Source: Aquificota bacterium (GTDB lineage Bacteria > Aquificota > Aquificia > Aquificales > Hydrogenothermaceae). Taken from it: 64,000 nt of DNA. The notes beneath the pieces were generated by a model, which had not been told where the DNA came from, did not search any database, and saw nothing but the letters and a program-made list of their open reading frames with translations. The stretch is from the NCBI GenBank assembly GCA_013153635.1, contig JAADDZ010000015.1, positions 84,151 through 148,150 on the forward strand, in the 5' to 3' direction. This document shows, one piece after another, positions 1-9,482 of this stretch. Made by a program: the position numbers and the translations under genes. Each line of letters starts with the position of its first letter. The first letter of the stretch is position 1.

Positions 1-1
1 G

Positions 2-799
2 AAGAAAGGGGCAAAAATCGTATGTACCCAAGAGCTTTTTAAAACAGAGTACTTCCCTCAAGTAGAGCGGTGGTCTTATTTTAGATACGCAGAAAAGATA
101 AACGAAAATTCAAAATCTATAAAAAAATACCAAAAACTTGCAAAAGAGTTAAATGTAGTGCTGATTCTTAGCTTGTTTGAAAAAAGGGCTGACGGTATAT
201 ATCACAATACGGCGGTTGTTATAGATGCTGATGGTAGGTATTTAGGGAAGTATAGGAAGATGCATATCCCTGACGACCCTCATTTTTATGAAAAATTCTA
301 TTTTACTCCGGGAGATTTAGGGTACAAAGTTTTTGATACAAAGTATGGAAAGATAGGCGTTCTTATCTGCTGGGATCAGTGGTTTCCAGAAGCGGCTAGA
401 CTAACTGCAATGAAAGGAGCAAAGATAATCTTTTACCCTACAGCTATAGGCTGGCTTCCTTCAGAAAAAGAAAAATACGGAAAATCTCAATATAACGCTT
501 GGGAAACTATACAGCGTTCTCACGCAGTAGCCAACGGTATATATGTAGCTTCAGTAAATAGAGTAGGTTTTGAAGAAAGCCCTGACAAAGATGAAGGTAT
601 AGAGTTTTGGGGGAAAAGTTTTATTTCTAACCCTTATGGAGAAATAATAAAACAAGCATCTTCAAAAAGGGAAGAGATTGTTTTAGCAGATGTAGATTTG
701 TCTGTTATCGATGAGATTAGAACCAGTTGGCCTTTTTTCAGAGATAGAAGAATAGACAGCTACAAAGAGTTACAAAAAAGATGGTTGGAAGATGAGTAA
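2..799 (+). CDS. aguB: carbon-nitrogen hydrolase, N-carbamoylputrescine amidase-like (5' partial)
   Basis: The reading frame is open from the first bases, so the N-terminus lies outside the window; the GTG at 158 is internal. The nitrilase-superfamily triad is visible: Glu in TQELF, Lys in KYRKMHIPD and Cys in LICWDQWFPE. The HIPD and CWDQWFPE blocks are typical of N-carbamoylputrescine amidase, a cytosolic enzyme that converts N-carbamoylputrescine to putrescine, CO2 and ammonia for polyamine synthesis. The last codons overlap the start of bioD by 8 bases, so the two are probably co-transcribed. Another amidase specificity in the same superfamily is possible, but the triad context favours the AguB group. 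Confidence 0.85.
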   Translation, partial: KKGAKIVCTQELFKTEYFPQVERWSYFRYAEKINENSKSIKKYQKLAKELNVVLILSLFEKRADGIYHNTAVVIDADGRYLGKYRKMHIPDDPHFYEKFYFTPGDLGYKVFDTKYGKIGVLICWDQWFPEAARLTAMKGAKIIFYPTAIGWLPSEKEKYGKSQYNAWETIQRSHAVANGIYVASVNRVGFEESPDKDEGIEFWGKSFISNPYGEIIKQASSKREEIVLADVDLSVIDEIRTSWPFFRDRRIDSYKELQKRWLEDE

Positions 800-1475
800 A
801 ACAATCTTTGTTACAGCAACAGATACAGGTGTAGGCAAAACTACGGTATCAGCCGCATTAGCTAACTTGTTAAAAGAAAGAAAAAAACATGTAGGCTACT
901 TTAAACCTATAGAAACAGGTTGTCAGCCTATACCCCAAGACGCAAAACTTCTGTCCAAGATAACAGGACAGCCTTTAGAGGAAGTAGTTTTGTATACATT
1001 TAGGCAACCTGTAGCTCCGTATGTAGCTGAAAAAATAGAGAGAAAATCCATAGATGTCCAAAAGATAATTAAACACTTCTTTAGATTAAAACAGAAATAT
1101 GAGTATCTTATTATCGAAGGAGCTGGAGGTATATGTGTACCTATCACCAAGATAAAAAATAGATTTTATACATACGTAGATTTAATCAAGGATATAAAAG
1201 CCCAGACTCTATTAGTAGCAAGAGGAACTTTAGGTACAATAAATCACACATGTATGACCGTTAAAATACTAAAAGAAAACGAAATAAAACTCATAGGAAT
1301 CATACTAAACTTATTTGAAGAAAACGATGACGTTTCACAGAATACGAATTCTATAGTTATTATGGAAATGACAGGAGTACCTGTTTTGGCAAAATGTAAA
1401 AAAACGAACACAGAACCTATACAAGAATGTAAAAACTCTCTCCAAGAGAAACTGGAAAGAATTCTAAAATTATGA
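792..1475 (+). CDS. bioD: dethiobiotin synthetase
   Basis: 227 residues, the usual BioD length. The N-terminal P-loop (GVGKTT, residues 13-18, preceded by TATDT) and the following FKPIETGC block are diagnostic of BioD, which uses ATP and CO2 to close the ureido ring of 7,8-diaminopelargonic acid. A second nucleotide/substrate block IIEGAGGICVPI lies near residue 110. ATG at 792 overlaps the end of the preceding amidase gene, and its TGA overlaps the next ATG, so it sits in the middle of a three-gene unit. The partner aminotransferase bioA is separate, at 30655-32016. Confidence 0.92.
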   Translation: MSKTIFVTATDTGVGKTTVSAALANLLKERKKHVGYFKPIETGCQPIPQDAKLLSKITGQPLEEVVLYTFRQPVAPYVAEKIERKSIDVQKIIKHFFRLKQKYEYLIIEGAGGICVPITKIKNRFYTYVDLIKDIKAQTLLVARGTLGTINHTCMTVKILKENEIKLIGIILNLFEENDDVSQNTNSIVIMEMTGVPVLAKCKKTNTEPIQECKNSLQEKLERILKL

Positions 1476-2044
1476 AAGTACTAGCCTCTATCTTGGCAGG
1501 AGGATTCTGTACAAGGTTCAGTTATCCAAAATTTTTGACCTTATACGGAAATCGTACCCTTATAGAGATTTTGATAGAAGAGGCTAGCTATGCCTTTGAC
1601 CAAGTAATTATTGTCTCTGGGCATTATCACAGATTATTAAAAATATATACAAAAGTACCAGTAATCTACAATAGAGATTATCCAAAAGGAATGGCTTCTT
1701 CTATTAGAACCACCGTGAAATTTGCAAAAGAACACAATTTTGATGCTTTATGTATACTGCCTTCTGACATGCCTTACATAAACAAAAAGATGCTTTTCTT
1801 GCTAAAAGAGTACTTATACAGAGAAAAGGTTGAAGGAGTCTCTTTCTGGTATAAGGATAGACCATCTCCCCCGGCTATATTTTCTCATACTTTGTTTGAT
1901 GAACTCTTAAAATTAGATGGAGATAAAGGAGCTAGGGCTGTTTTAAAAAACAGTAAAAGTTTTTATATACAAGGATATGAAGATTATCTTATAGATATAG
2001 ATACCTTAGATAACTACATAGATGTAATTACACCTTTTATATAA
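1472..2044 (+). CDS. MocA/MobA-like molybdopterin nucleotidyltransferase
   Basis: 190 residues. The N-terminal LAGG (residues 8-11) followed by TRF-x2-PK is the nucleotide-binding signature of the NTP-transferase fold. The GMASSIRT block, the SDMP metal site, GDKGAR and the C-terminal DIDTLDNY resemble MocA, which attaches CMP to molybdopterin for molybdenum hydroxylases. The usual small residue after LAGG-x is Cys here (GGFCTRF), a mild deviation. It overlaps bioD by 4 bases and ends convergently, with an 8-base overlap, against dnaJ. MobA (GMP transfer) is the alternative; the GDKGAR/DIDT pattern favours MocA. Confidence 0.78.
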   Translation: MKVLASILAGGFCTRFSYPKFLTLYGNRTLIEILIEEASYAFDQVIIVSGHYHRLLKIYTKVPVIYNRDYPKGMASSIRTTVKFAKEHNFDALCILPSDMPYINKKMLFLLKEYLYREKVEGVSFWYKDRPSPPAIFSHTLFDELLKLDGDKGARAVLKNSKSFYIQGYEDYLIDIDTLDNYIDVITPFI

Positions 2045-2921
2045 GAAAAACCTTTATATATAAATCCCCAAAGACACCTTTTCTATTTTTGAATCCTCTA
2101 CCTTTTATGCGGAAAATCGTTTTATTCTGCGTTTCTTTCGGTATTTTCACTGAAAGTAGATTTCCATTAAGGTCGTAAAAAGATATATCAACAGGTAAGT
2201 TATCCTTTTTCAGTTTTATCTCTTTGTACAAATCTAACCCTTTCTTTTTAAAGGTCTTATGTTTGTAAAACTTTACCTTCAAATATAAATTACCTACCTC
2301 TGAAGGAGTTATATTCCCCCCCTGTTCTAAGAATAGAACTTCACCTTCGTCTATCCCTGATGGAACTTTAACAGTTTTTTCAATAAAATCTTCAAAGAAA
2401 CCTTCCCCTTCACAAAAATGGCAAGGGTTTTGTATAACAAAACCTTTTGCCTTACAAGATAGACAGGGAATCTTAAGATTTAGATAAGTTATGTATCCTC
2501 TGTTCTTACATCTAGGACAGTTTGATAGTTTGCTATTTCTGGTTATACCTGTACCTTCACAATTTTTACATCTTTCTACTCTTTTGTACCTTATATTTTT
2601 GTTTGTTCCTGTGTAGGCTTCTTCTAAAGACAGGGTTAAGGTCTTGTAAATGTCCTTTTTTATATGTTTAGACAGAAGTATCTTTTCAAGGGTCTTTTCT
2701 AAAGAAGACTTTATCTTTGAGTTTTGGTACAGCTTTTTATCATAAATTTTTCTCTTTTCTGGGTCTATAAGAGTTTTGTAAGCTTGGGTTATCATCTTGA
2801 ACTTTTCATCGTCAGATTTGTTAATATCTGGGTGATACTTCTTCGCCAAGTTCCTATAAGCTACCTTTATCTGTTTAGAGGTAGCATCTTTAGGTATACC
2901 TAAAAGCTTATAAAAATCCAT
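2037..2921 (-). CDS. dnaJ: DnaJ-type co-chaperone, short form without G/F region
   Basis: 294 residues against about 370-380 for standard DnaJ. The J domain is intact with HPD at residues 30-32. The zinc-binding domain has all four C-x2-C-x-x-x-G repeats (CKNCEGTG, CPRCKNRG, CLSCKAKG, CHFCEGEG), followed by a client-binding beta domain. What is missing is the Gly/Phe-rich linker: after the J domain comes a Lys-rich helical stretch running straight into LTLSLEEAYTG. It acts with DnaK and GrpE in protein folding. The start is 5 bases after the grpE stop, so the two are one operon. No dnaK is in the window. Confidence 0.88.
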   Translation of the reverse strand: MDFYKLLGIPKDATSKQIKVAYRNLAKKYHPDINKSDDEKFKMITQAYKTLIDPEKRKIYDKKLYQNSKIKSSLEKTLEKILLSKHIKKDIYKTLTLSLEEAYTGTNKNIRYKRVERCKNCEGTGITRNSKLSNCPRCKNRGYITYLNLKIPCLSCKAKGFVIQNPCHFCEGEGFFEDFIEKTVKVPSGIDEGEVLFLEQGGNITPSEVGNLYLKVKFYKHKTFKKKGLDLYKEIKLKKDNLPVDISFYDLNGNLLSVKIPKETQNKTIFRIKGRGFKNRKGVFGDLYIKVFLI

Positions 2922-2926
2922 CTTTT

Positions 2927-3481
2927 TTAGGTAATTTCTTCTTTTTCATCAGGGGACAAGGCTACTACTACTTTTGCTGGTCTTATCACTTTGCCTTTGA
3001 ATTTGTACCCTTTTTGGATAACCTTTACTATCTCGTTTGGCTTATGGTCTGTAGAGTAGATAGTCTCTAGAACTTCATGCTCCATAGGATTGAATGTACC
3101 GGCTGTTTCTACAGCTTCTATCCCATGCTCCTTCAAGAATCTAACAAGCTGGTAATGAATCATCTCTATGCCTTGCATCAGAGCATTTACATCTTGGGTG
3201 ACCTTTGCACTCTCTAGAGCTTTTTCAAAATTGTCCAAAATGTCTAAGAACCCTTTTGCCACTTTTAGTACACTTTCTTCCTTCAATTCTTCTTTTTCTC
3301 TTTGGGTACGCCTTTTATAGCCTTCAAAATCTTCTTGGAGAGATTGGTACAGCAAACTCAATTTTTTTGCGGCTTCTTCTGTTCTTTCTAATTTTTTTTC
3401 TAACTCTTGTATCTGCTTTTTTAATTCTTCTACATTTTCTTTTTCTTCTATCTCTTCTTTTTTACTTTCTTTATCTTCCAT
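2927..3481 (-). CDS. grpE: GrpE nucleotide exchange factor
   Basis: 184 residues. An N-terminal Glu/Lys-rich coiled coil (about residues 1-70) is followed by the GrpE core, including [11 protein letters not shown] and the C-terminal block [12 protein letters not shown]...[16 protein letters not shown]. GrpE releases ADP from DnaK and acts as a thermosensor of the chaperone cycle. The start ATG is preceded by GAGGGAG (plus-strand CTCCCTC at 3485-3491). It is transcribed away from dnaG. The 131-base gap upstream carries no CIRCE operator that I can see, only a 10-base palindrome TTGCTAGCAA at 3553-3562. Confidence 0.93.
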   Translation of the reverse strand: MEDKESKKEEIEEKENVEELKKQIQELEKKLERTEEAAKKLSLLYQSLQEDFEGYKRRTQREKEELKEESVLKVAKGFLDILDNFEKALESAKVTQDVNALMQGIEMIHYQLVRFLKEHGIEAVETAGTFNPMEHEVLETIYSTDHKPNEIVKVIQKGYKFKGKVIRPAKVVVALSPDEKEEIT

Positions 3482-3612
3482 TACGCTCCCTCTATGTTTT
3501 GTTTTAATCGGTTATATAATTTTTTTCATTTTTACTGTATTTCAAGAAAATGTTGCTAGCAAAACTTCTTTGACCAATATTATAAAATAATAGATAACCT
3601 TTTGGAGAAAAA

Positions 3613-5190
3613 ATGGCTATATCTCCAGAAACTATAGAAGAAGTTCAAAGAACAGCAAACATCTATGATGTTGTCAGCGATTATCTAGACCTAAAGAGAG
3701 CTGGTGCCTCTTACAGTAGTCTATGTCCGTTCCATGCGGAAAAAACACCCTCCTTCTATATATCCCCAGAAAAAAATGTATGGAAATGTTTTGGCTGTGG
3801 AAAAGGAGGAGACCCAATAAAATTTGTAATGGAATACGAGGGGTTATCCTTTACCCAAACGATACTAAAGCTAGCTGAAAAATACGGTATAGAGATAAAA
3901 TACACAGATGGAACAAAAGATAGCCAAAAATTAAAAGGTCTATTTAATGTCACAGAAAAAATATCAGAATTTTATTTTCAGCAACTAAAAAAATCATTTG
4001 AAGCTAAAAACTACCTTATCAATAAAAGGAAACTATCTCCAGAGACTATAAAACGATTTCACCTAGGTTACTCTCCAGAGTCTATCGAAGAGCTTTTAGC
4101 ATTTTGTAAAAAAGAAGATATATCTATTGAAGACCTAAAAAAGGTTGGTGTTCTCTCTGAAAAAAGTGAAAAACCAAAAGATATTTTTGCCGGGAGAGTG
4201 ATATTTCCTATTAGAGATTTAAGAGGTAGAGTCGTTGCCTTTGGAGGAAGAGCTATAAAAGAAAACCAAAACCCAAAATATATAAACTCTCCACAAACAC
4301 AGCTTTACCAGAAAAAAGATGTACTTTACGGCATGTACGAATCCCGAGACTACACAAGAGAAAAAAGAACAGCCGTGCTTACAGAAGGATACATAGATGT
4401 TCTTTCTATGTACCAAGTAGGTATAAAGAATGTTATGGCTCCTTTGGGTACAGCCCTTACAAAGAATCAAGCAAAACAGATAAAAAGATTTGCCAAGAAA
4501 GTAGTGCTGATGTTCGATGCTGATAAAGCAGGCAAAAAAGCTGTGATTTCTGCCGCAAAAGTACTTCTATCCGAAGATATAGATGTTTTATATGCCCCTT
4601 TGCCAGAGGGAGAAGATGCTGATGGACTTGCCAAAAAGGGTTATAAAGCCATTCATTCAATACTGAATGAAAAAAGAGATATATTTATATTTTTAATAGA
4701 ACAATTGGAAAAATTAAATACAGAAAGTACAGAGAATCACGAAGATTTATTGAAAAAAAGATATAAGCTTATAAATTTATATTTAGAGCTTTTAGCTTAT
4801 GTAAAAAATACTGCTAAAAGAATAGTATATCATCAAGCATTATCTCAAGTAACAGGTTTGCCGCTTGAGGCTTTGTCTTTTAGTATTGTAAAGGAAAATA
4901 AAAGTGAGGATAAGGTGATAGATAGTAAATTATCATTAAGAGAGAAGATTGTATTAAAAGCTTTGATCCATCACAAAGACGAGTTGTTAGAGTTTGTAGA
5001 TGATTTTAGTAAAATCTCAAGCTCTGGTTATTTCCTCCATCTTACAGACCTTATTTTGAATAATCAACTTTCACAAGAAGAAAAACAGATGATAGAAAAT
5101 TTTGATGTTCCTCATGACATTAATGTAGCCCTTGAAGCTATTCAAATCATGGAAAATCTCCAAAGGAAAAAATCAATTCTTTCTTTTTAA
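3613..5190 (+). CDS. dnaG: DNA primase
   Basis: 525 residues, slightly short for DnaG. The N-terminal CHC2 zinc finger is intact (C38-x2-H41 ... CFGC, then GKGGDPIKFVMEYEGLSF). The central Toprim catalytic domain shows the TEGYIDVLSMYQVG Glu block and the FDADKAGKKA Asp block. The C-terminal helicase-binding region is short and A/T-rich in codon use. It makes RNA primers for lagging-strand synthesis. The ATG follows TTTTGGAG. It lies 28 bases upstream of rpoD, the classical macromolecular-synthesis arrangement, here without rpsU. Confidence 0.95.
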   Translation: MAISPETIEEVQRTANIYDVVSDYLDLKRAGASYSSLCPFHAEKTPSFYISPEKNVWKCFGCGKGGDPIKFVMEYEGLSFTQTILKLAEKYGIEIKYTDGTKDSQKLKGLFNVTEKISEFYFQQLKKSFEAKNYLINKRKLSPETIKRFHLGYSPESIEELLAFCKKEDISIEDLKKVGVLSEKSEKPKDIFAGRVIFPIRDLRGRVVAFGGRAIKENQNPKYINSPQTQLYQKKDVLYGMYESRDYTREKRTAVLTEGYIDVLSMYQVGIKNVMAPLGTALTKNQAKQIKRFAKKVVLMFDADKAGKKAVISAAKVLLSEDIDVLYAPLPEGEDADGLAKKGYKAIHSILNEKRDIFIFLIEQLEKLNTESTENHEDLLKKRYKLINLYLELLAYVKNTAKRIVYHQALSQVTGLPLEALSFSIVKENKSEDKVIDSKLSLREKIVLKALIHHKDELLEFVDDFSKISSSGYFLHLTDLILNNQLSQEEKQMIENFDVPHDINVALEAIQIMENLQRKKSILSF

Positions 5191-5218
5191 ATAAAAACTT
5201 TTAGGAGGCAGGTACTCA

Positions 5219-6955
5219 ATGAACATGCATGAACGAGATGATGTAAGAAAACTCATCATGCTCGCCAAAGAAAAAGGGTATGTTACCTACAAAGAGCTAA
5301 ACGAAACAATCGATGAGGATATTCTCCTATCTGAAGAGTTAGACGCTCTAATAGAATATCTAAACGAACTAAACATAGACGTGGTAGACGAAGGGAAACC
5401 TGAAGAAATATCTTCATCAGATAACAACCACGAAGACTACTTGGGTATTGACCTTTCTGATGATGTTTGGGCAAAAACAGACGACCCTGTAAAACTGTAC
5501 TTGAAAGAGATGGGAAAGATACCTCTTTTAACAAGGGAGCAAGAGATACAGCTAGCAAAAGAGATAGAAAGAGGAAGAAAGATAGTATTTAGAGGGCTAC
5601 TTAGAACATCTTTCCTCATCGATAGAATCCTAGATGAGTGGGCTAAAATAGCAGACGGTAAAATGAAAGTAAAAGATTTTATAAATATAAACATAAACGA
5701 AGACGAAGATGACGGCTCTTACGATGAGACGATAGACGCAATAACAAAGGAGTTTATACAAAAAGGTCTAGAACTAGCAAAGATGTATAGAGACCTAAAG
5801 GACTTAGAATTAAAAGTTATTGAAGACCCTACCAATATAGAACTAAAAAAAGAGTTCCTGTATCAGCATGCTAGAGTGAACAGATTTATAAAATCTATGA
5901 ATATAAAATTTACCAAAATAGACAAATTCGCTGACGAGCTAAAAGAGCTTTACCAAAGGTACAAGAGAAGGCAGAAAGATTATGAAAAAAGAGTTAGAAA
6001 AATATCACAGATATACCCTGATGTAGAAAAGGTTTTAAAAGGTGAATATGACGACGAGATACTAAGAAAAATAGAGGAACATGGGTTTTCCTTTGGAAGG
6101 TTTGAGATACTAAGAACAGAAACCTTAAAGATAAAAAATGAGATAGAAGAGATAAGAGAAAAGATAGGAACAATTCCTTCAGAACTTCAGCACATTATAG
6201 ACATAATCCAAGAAGGAAGACATATAGTAAATACCACAAAACAACTGATAGTCCAATCTAACCTTAGACTTGTCGTTTCAATAGCCAAAAAATATACAAA
6301 TAGAGGATTACAATTCCTTGACCTAATTCAAGAAGGAAACATAGGTCTTATGAAAGCGGTGGATAAATTTGACTACAAAAAAGGATACAAATTTTCTACA
6401 TATGCTACATGGTGGATAAGACAGGCTATTACTAGAGCTATAGCAGACCAAGCAAGGACTATAAGAATCCCTGTCCATATGATAGAAACCATTAACAAAA
6501 TCATAAGGGTATCAAGGCAGATGTTCCAAGAGCTAGGAAGAGAACCAACCCCAGAAGAGATAGCAAAGAAAGTAGGAATGTCTCCAGAAAAAGTAAGAAA
6601 AATACTTAGAACATCTCAAGAACCTATATCTCTAGAAACACCAATAGGAGATGATGATGAGTCCCATCTTGGAGATTTTATAGAGGACAAATCTGTTATG
6701 TCTCCAGAAAAATATGTACTAAGACAGGCTCTTAGAGCCCAACTAGAAGAAGTTCTATCCACTTTATCAGAGAGGGAAGAGCAGGTTCTAAGATACAGAT
6801 TCGGTTTAGAAGATGACACAGAATACACCCTTGAGCAGGTAGGTAAGAAGTTTGGCGTTACAAGAGAGAGGATAAGACAGATAGAAGCAAAAGCGTTGAG
6901 AAAGTTAAGGCATCCAAACAGAGCAAAATATCTAAGACCTTTCTGTGAAGACTAA
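5219..6955 (+). CDS. rpoD: primary sigma factor, sigma-70
   Basis: 578 residues. Region 1.1 is at the N-terminus; region 1.2 contains [21 protein letters not shown]; a charged non-conserved region follows. Region 2 ([26 protein letters not shown] ... [13 protein letters not shown]) recognises the -10 element. Region 3 follows, then region 4 ([30 protein letters not shown]), which recognises the -35 element. AGGAGG precedes the ATG by about 10 bases. Co-transcribed with dnaG and closed by a rho-independent terminator at 6961. Confidence 0.96.
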   Translation: MNMHERDDVRKLIMLAKEKGYVTYKELNETIDEDILLSEELDALIEYLNELNIDVVDEGKPEEISSSDNNHEDYLGIDLSDDVWAKTDDPVKLYLKEMGKIPLLTREQEIQLAKEIERGRKIVFRGLLRTSFLIDRILDEWAKIADGKMKVKDFINININEDEDDGSYDETIDAITKEFIQKGLELAKMYRDLKDLELKVIEDPTNIELKKEFLYQHARVNRFIKSMNIKFTKIDKFADELKELYQRYKRRQKDYEKRVRKISQIYPDVEKVLKGEYDDEILRKIEEHGFSFGRFEILRTETLKIKNEIEEIREKIGTIPSELQHIIDIIQEGRHIVNTTKQLIVQSNLRLVVSIAKKYTNRGLQFLDLIQEGNIGLMKAVDKFDYKKGYKFSTYATWWIRQAITRAIADQARTIRIPVHMIETINKIIRVSRQMFQELGREPTPEEIAKKVGMSPEKVRKILRTSQEPISLETPIGDDDESHLGDFIEDKSVMSPEKYVLRQALRAQLEEVLSTLSEREEQVLRYRFGLEDDTEYTLEQVGKKFGVTRERIRQIEAKALRKLRHPNRAKYLRPFCED

Positions 6956-6960
6956 TCTTA

Positions 6961-6987
6961 CTACCGCCCTTGGGGGTGGTAGCTTTT
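6961..6987 (+). terminator. rho-independent terminator after rpoD
   Basis: CTACCGCCC pairs with GGGTGGTAG (one G-T wobble) around a short TTGG loop at 6961-6982, followed by CTTTT. It lies 5 bases after the rpoD stop and just before the convergent CDF gene ends at 6991, so it may insulate both units. Confidence 0.8.
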
Positions 6988-6990
6988 CTG

Positions 6991-7875
6991 TTAATGTACA
7001 TTTTCACATCTAAAGTTTTCTGTTTCTGGTTGTATCGTTATATGTTTTATACCTTTTGATTTTAATATCTTTGAAATGTCTAAAATTATCTGTTCTATTT
7101 CCTCAAGCTTTGTATCTGGATTTAGAATGATATGTCCAGTGAAATATATATCTTTTGACGACAAAGCCCATACATGAATGTCATGAATATCCTTTATTGA
7201 AGGAACTTTCTTTATTTCAGTTTTCAATAGTTCTATATCAATATCTGGAGGTACTCCCTCCATAAGGATATTGTAGCTTTTCTTCAAAATAGGCAAAGTC
7301 TCTTTTAGTATATATAAACTAAAAAGCAAAGATAAAACAGGGTCTATCCAATAGATTCCTGTATAGTACATAGCTATACCACCTAAGGCTACTGCTAAAG
7401 AAATCCCAGCATCACTAATCAGATGAAGATAAGCCGCAGTTATATTTAGGTCATGGTGGTGGTGATGATGATGGTGAAAACCTAGTATCACAGCTGAAAA
7501 ACTGTTTATAAAAAAAGCTATAAACCCAAAGATTATGACATATATACTTTTGACCTCTTCAGGAGTTATAAGCCTTTCTATACTTGTTAGTATAACTAAG
7601 AAGATAGCCCCTACCAAAAATCCAGAATTGATAAACCCAGCAAGAGCCTCTGCCCTTAGGTATCCATAGGTCATTTTTTTAGTAGGTTTTTTATTAGACC
7701 ATAAAACAGCTACAAAAGCGATAATCAACGAAAGAACATCTTGAAAGTTGTGTACCGCATCTGTTATCAATGCGATAGAATGACTAACTATCCCAAAAAA
7801 CAGTTGAAGGATAACTATAACTACATTAAGAACAATAGCTATAAGAAGTCTTTTTGTATTAGTTAAATTTCTCAT
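6991..7875 (-). CDS. CDF-family divalent cation exporter (CzcD/ZitB type)
   Basis: 294 residues with six predicted membrane segments. The intramembrane metal site is visible as ITDAVHNFQDVLS in TM2 and HLISDAG in TM5. The cytoplasmic loop between TM4 and TM5 carries eight consecutive His residues (about 136-143), a common CDF zinc buffer. The C-terminal cytoplasmic metallochaperone-like domain (IHDIHVWALSSKDIYFTGHI) is present. It exports Zn2+ or similar ions in exchange for protons. Its ATG directly abuts the stop of the PhoD gene, so the two are translationally linked. Ion specificity cannot be read from sequence alone. Confidence 0.9.
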   Translation of the reverse strand: MRNLTNTKRLLIAIVLNVVIVILQLFFGIVSHSIALITDAVHNFQDVLSLIIAFVAVLWSNKKPTKKMTYGYLRAEALAGFINSGFLVGAIFLVILTSIERLITPEEVKSIYVIIFGFIAFFINSFSAVILGFHHHHHHHHDLNITAAYLHLISDAGISLAVALGGIAMYYTGIYWIDPVLSLLFSLYILKETLPILKKSYNILMEGVPPDIDIELLKTEIKKVPSIKDIHDIHVWALSSKDIYFTGHIILNPDTKLEEIEQIILDISKILKSKGIKHITIQPETENFRCENVH

Positions 7876-9411
7876 CTAGTATTCTATAAATTTTGTATTA
7901 TTAAGGTATAGTCTAAAATTTCTTTTTATTTTAATACCTTTATCTGCATTTTGTATGTCCACAGACTTAAATATTATGTCTGTATAATCTTTTGTCATCT
8001 CAACAATAGTGTACCCATTGGTGCTAGAGTTAAAGTATTTTATATGTTCATTTTCTAGAGAGACTAGACTTTCTAATAAATCTACATCGATAGGTACGAT
8101 TTCATCTAGATTTGACGAAGTTGCAGATGTTGTTATAAATTCTGGGACTATATTTTCTTCGTCTAATTGGGCAAAACCACCAACAAAACTGTGCAAATCT
8201 CCAGTCAAGATAAAAAGATTTTTCAACTGAATCTGTTTTATTTTCTGTAAAATCAAATCTCTTTCATATTGATAACCGTCCCATGAATCAAAGCTTATGT
8301 ACCGATTATCTAGTTTGAGCTTCATAAAAGCTACAGGATTTGCCCAGACAGTCCATCTTTGCTCGTTAGAACTTAACTGATAGAAAAACCAGTTAAGCTG
8401 TTCTTCTCCTAACATCGTTCTATCTGGAGACTTTTCTTCTCCACACCCTTGAGAGAGATACCTTTGGAACTTTCTCTCTCCACAAGGGTGAGAAGACCTA
8501 TAACTCCTCTCATCTGTAAGTATAATCTTCATCAAATCTCCAAAGCAAAACTCTCTATATATCTTGATTTTATCAAAAGATTCTACTTGAACATCTACAG
8601 GCATACTGTAAAACCATGCCTTACTGGCGGCTGTTCTTAAATTTTTTAGATACTCTTCGTCTTTTATAAAGTGGTCAGGAGCATTGTAACCATAGCAATC
8701 GTTGGCATATTCATGGTCGTCCCACACGACTAAAAATGGGAATTTTCTGTGGAGTTCCTGTAGATACATATCAGATTTGTAGGTATTGTATAGATAATAG
8801 TAATCTTCCAGTGCTGATGCTATCTCATTACCAGAGGGTAAGTTCAGTTTTCTTAGTACTTTATCTGCTTCTTTATCAAAAGAGTATTCGTATATGTAAT
8901 CACCTAAAAATAGGACAAAATCTAAATCTTCCTGTGCCAAGTATCTGTGAGCATAGAAGTTCCCTACAGAGTAATCTTGACAGTTCAAAACTCCAAATCT
9001 TACCTTTTCTATCTCTTGATTCTTCTCTGGTAATGTTTTAAACATTCCGATACTCGAAAGGTGATTTTTATATCGAAACCTGTAGTAATACTTCTGCCAT
9101 GGGTTTAATTTTGAAGAAGTTATGTATGATTTTACAGTAAAATTCTCCTGTAGGTTTATGTACTCTGTTTTAGAAATCAAAATGTCACGGAAAGATGAAT
9201 CTTCAGATATTTCTACTGTTATCTGGTGGTTATCAAAAATTTCAGGGTTTACTCTAGTCCACAAAACGATACCGTTTGGTTTAGGGTCTCCAGACCCAAT
9301 TCCTTGAGGAAAAACAGATGAACCATTATCATTTTTATCTTCACAAGATACTAGTATACTTGGAAATAAAGGCAATACTGCACTAAGTTTTATAAAATCT
9401 CTCCTTTTCAG
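7876..9411 (-). CDS. phoD: PhoD-like phosphodiesterase/alkaline phosphatase, Tat-exported lipoprotein
   Basis: PhoD hallmarks: GIGSGDPKPNGIVLWTRVNP near the N-terminus, LGDYIYEY, VVWDDHEYANDCYG and LTGDLHSFVGG, the ligands of the Fe/Ca phosphatase site. The first canonical start (TTG at 9375) would leave only a remnant of a signal peptide. Extending the same frame upstream to CTG at 9409-9411 adds MKRRDFIKLSAV, a twin-arginine motif, followed by a hydrophobic run and an LVSC lipobox. AGGGG stands 7 bases before that CTG. I therefore take CTG as the likely start (511 residues); an in-frame stop lies at 9451-9453. The product would be folded in the cytoplasm, exported by Tat and lipidated, scavenging phosphate from phosphodiesters. 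The CDF gene follows without a gap. Confidence 0.86.
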   Translation of the reverse strand: MKRRDFIKLSAVLPLFPSILVSCEDKNDNGSSVFPQGIGSGDPKPNGIVLWTRVNPEIFDNHQITVEISEDSSFRDILISKTEYINLQENFTVKSYITSSKLNPWQKYYYRFRYKNHLSSIGMFKTLPEKNQEIEKVRFGVLNCQDYSVGNFYAHRYLAQEDLDFVLFLGDYIYEYSFDKEADKVLRKLNLPSGNEIASALEDYYYLYNTYKSDMYLQELHRKFPFLVVWDDHEYANDCYGYNAPDHFIKDEEYLKNLRTAASKAWFYSMPVDVQVESFDKIKIYREFCFGDLMKIILTDERSYRSSHPCGERKFQRYLSQGCGEEKSPDRTMLGEEQLNWFFYQLSSNEQRWTVWANPVAFMKLKLDNRYISFDSWDGYQYERDLILQKIKQIQLKNLFILTGDLHSFVGGFAQLDEENIVPEFITTSATSSNLDEIVPIDVDLLESLVSLENEHIKYFNSSTNGYTIVEMTKDYTDIIFKSVDIQNADKGIKIKRNFRLYLNNTKFIEY

Positions 9412-9482
9412 TGTTATACCCCTTTTGTACGTTATAATTACAAGAACAATTTATATTAATAGAAAATCTCAAGGAGATAAAG

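Noticed and set aside
3553..3562. TTGCTAGCAA palindrome as a CIRCE/HrcA operator for grpE-dnaJ
   Set aside because: CIRCE is TTAGCACTC-N9-GAGTGCTAA; this 10-base palindrome does not match and could be chance.
7440..7475. Run of eight His codons as an artificial tag
   Set aside because: It lies in the cytoplasmic loop of a CDF transporter, where natural His stretches are common, and the frame is continuous.
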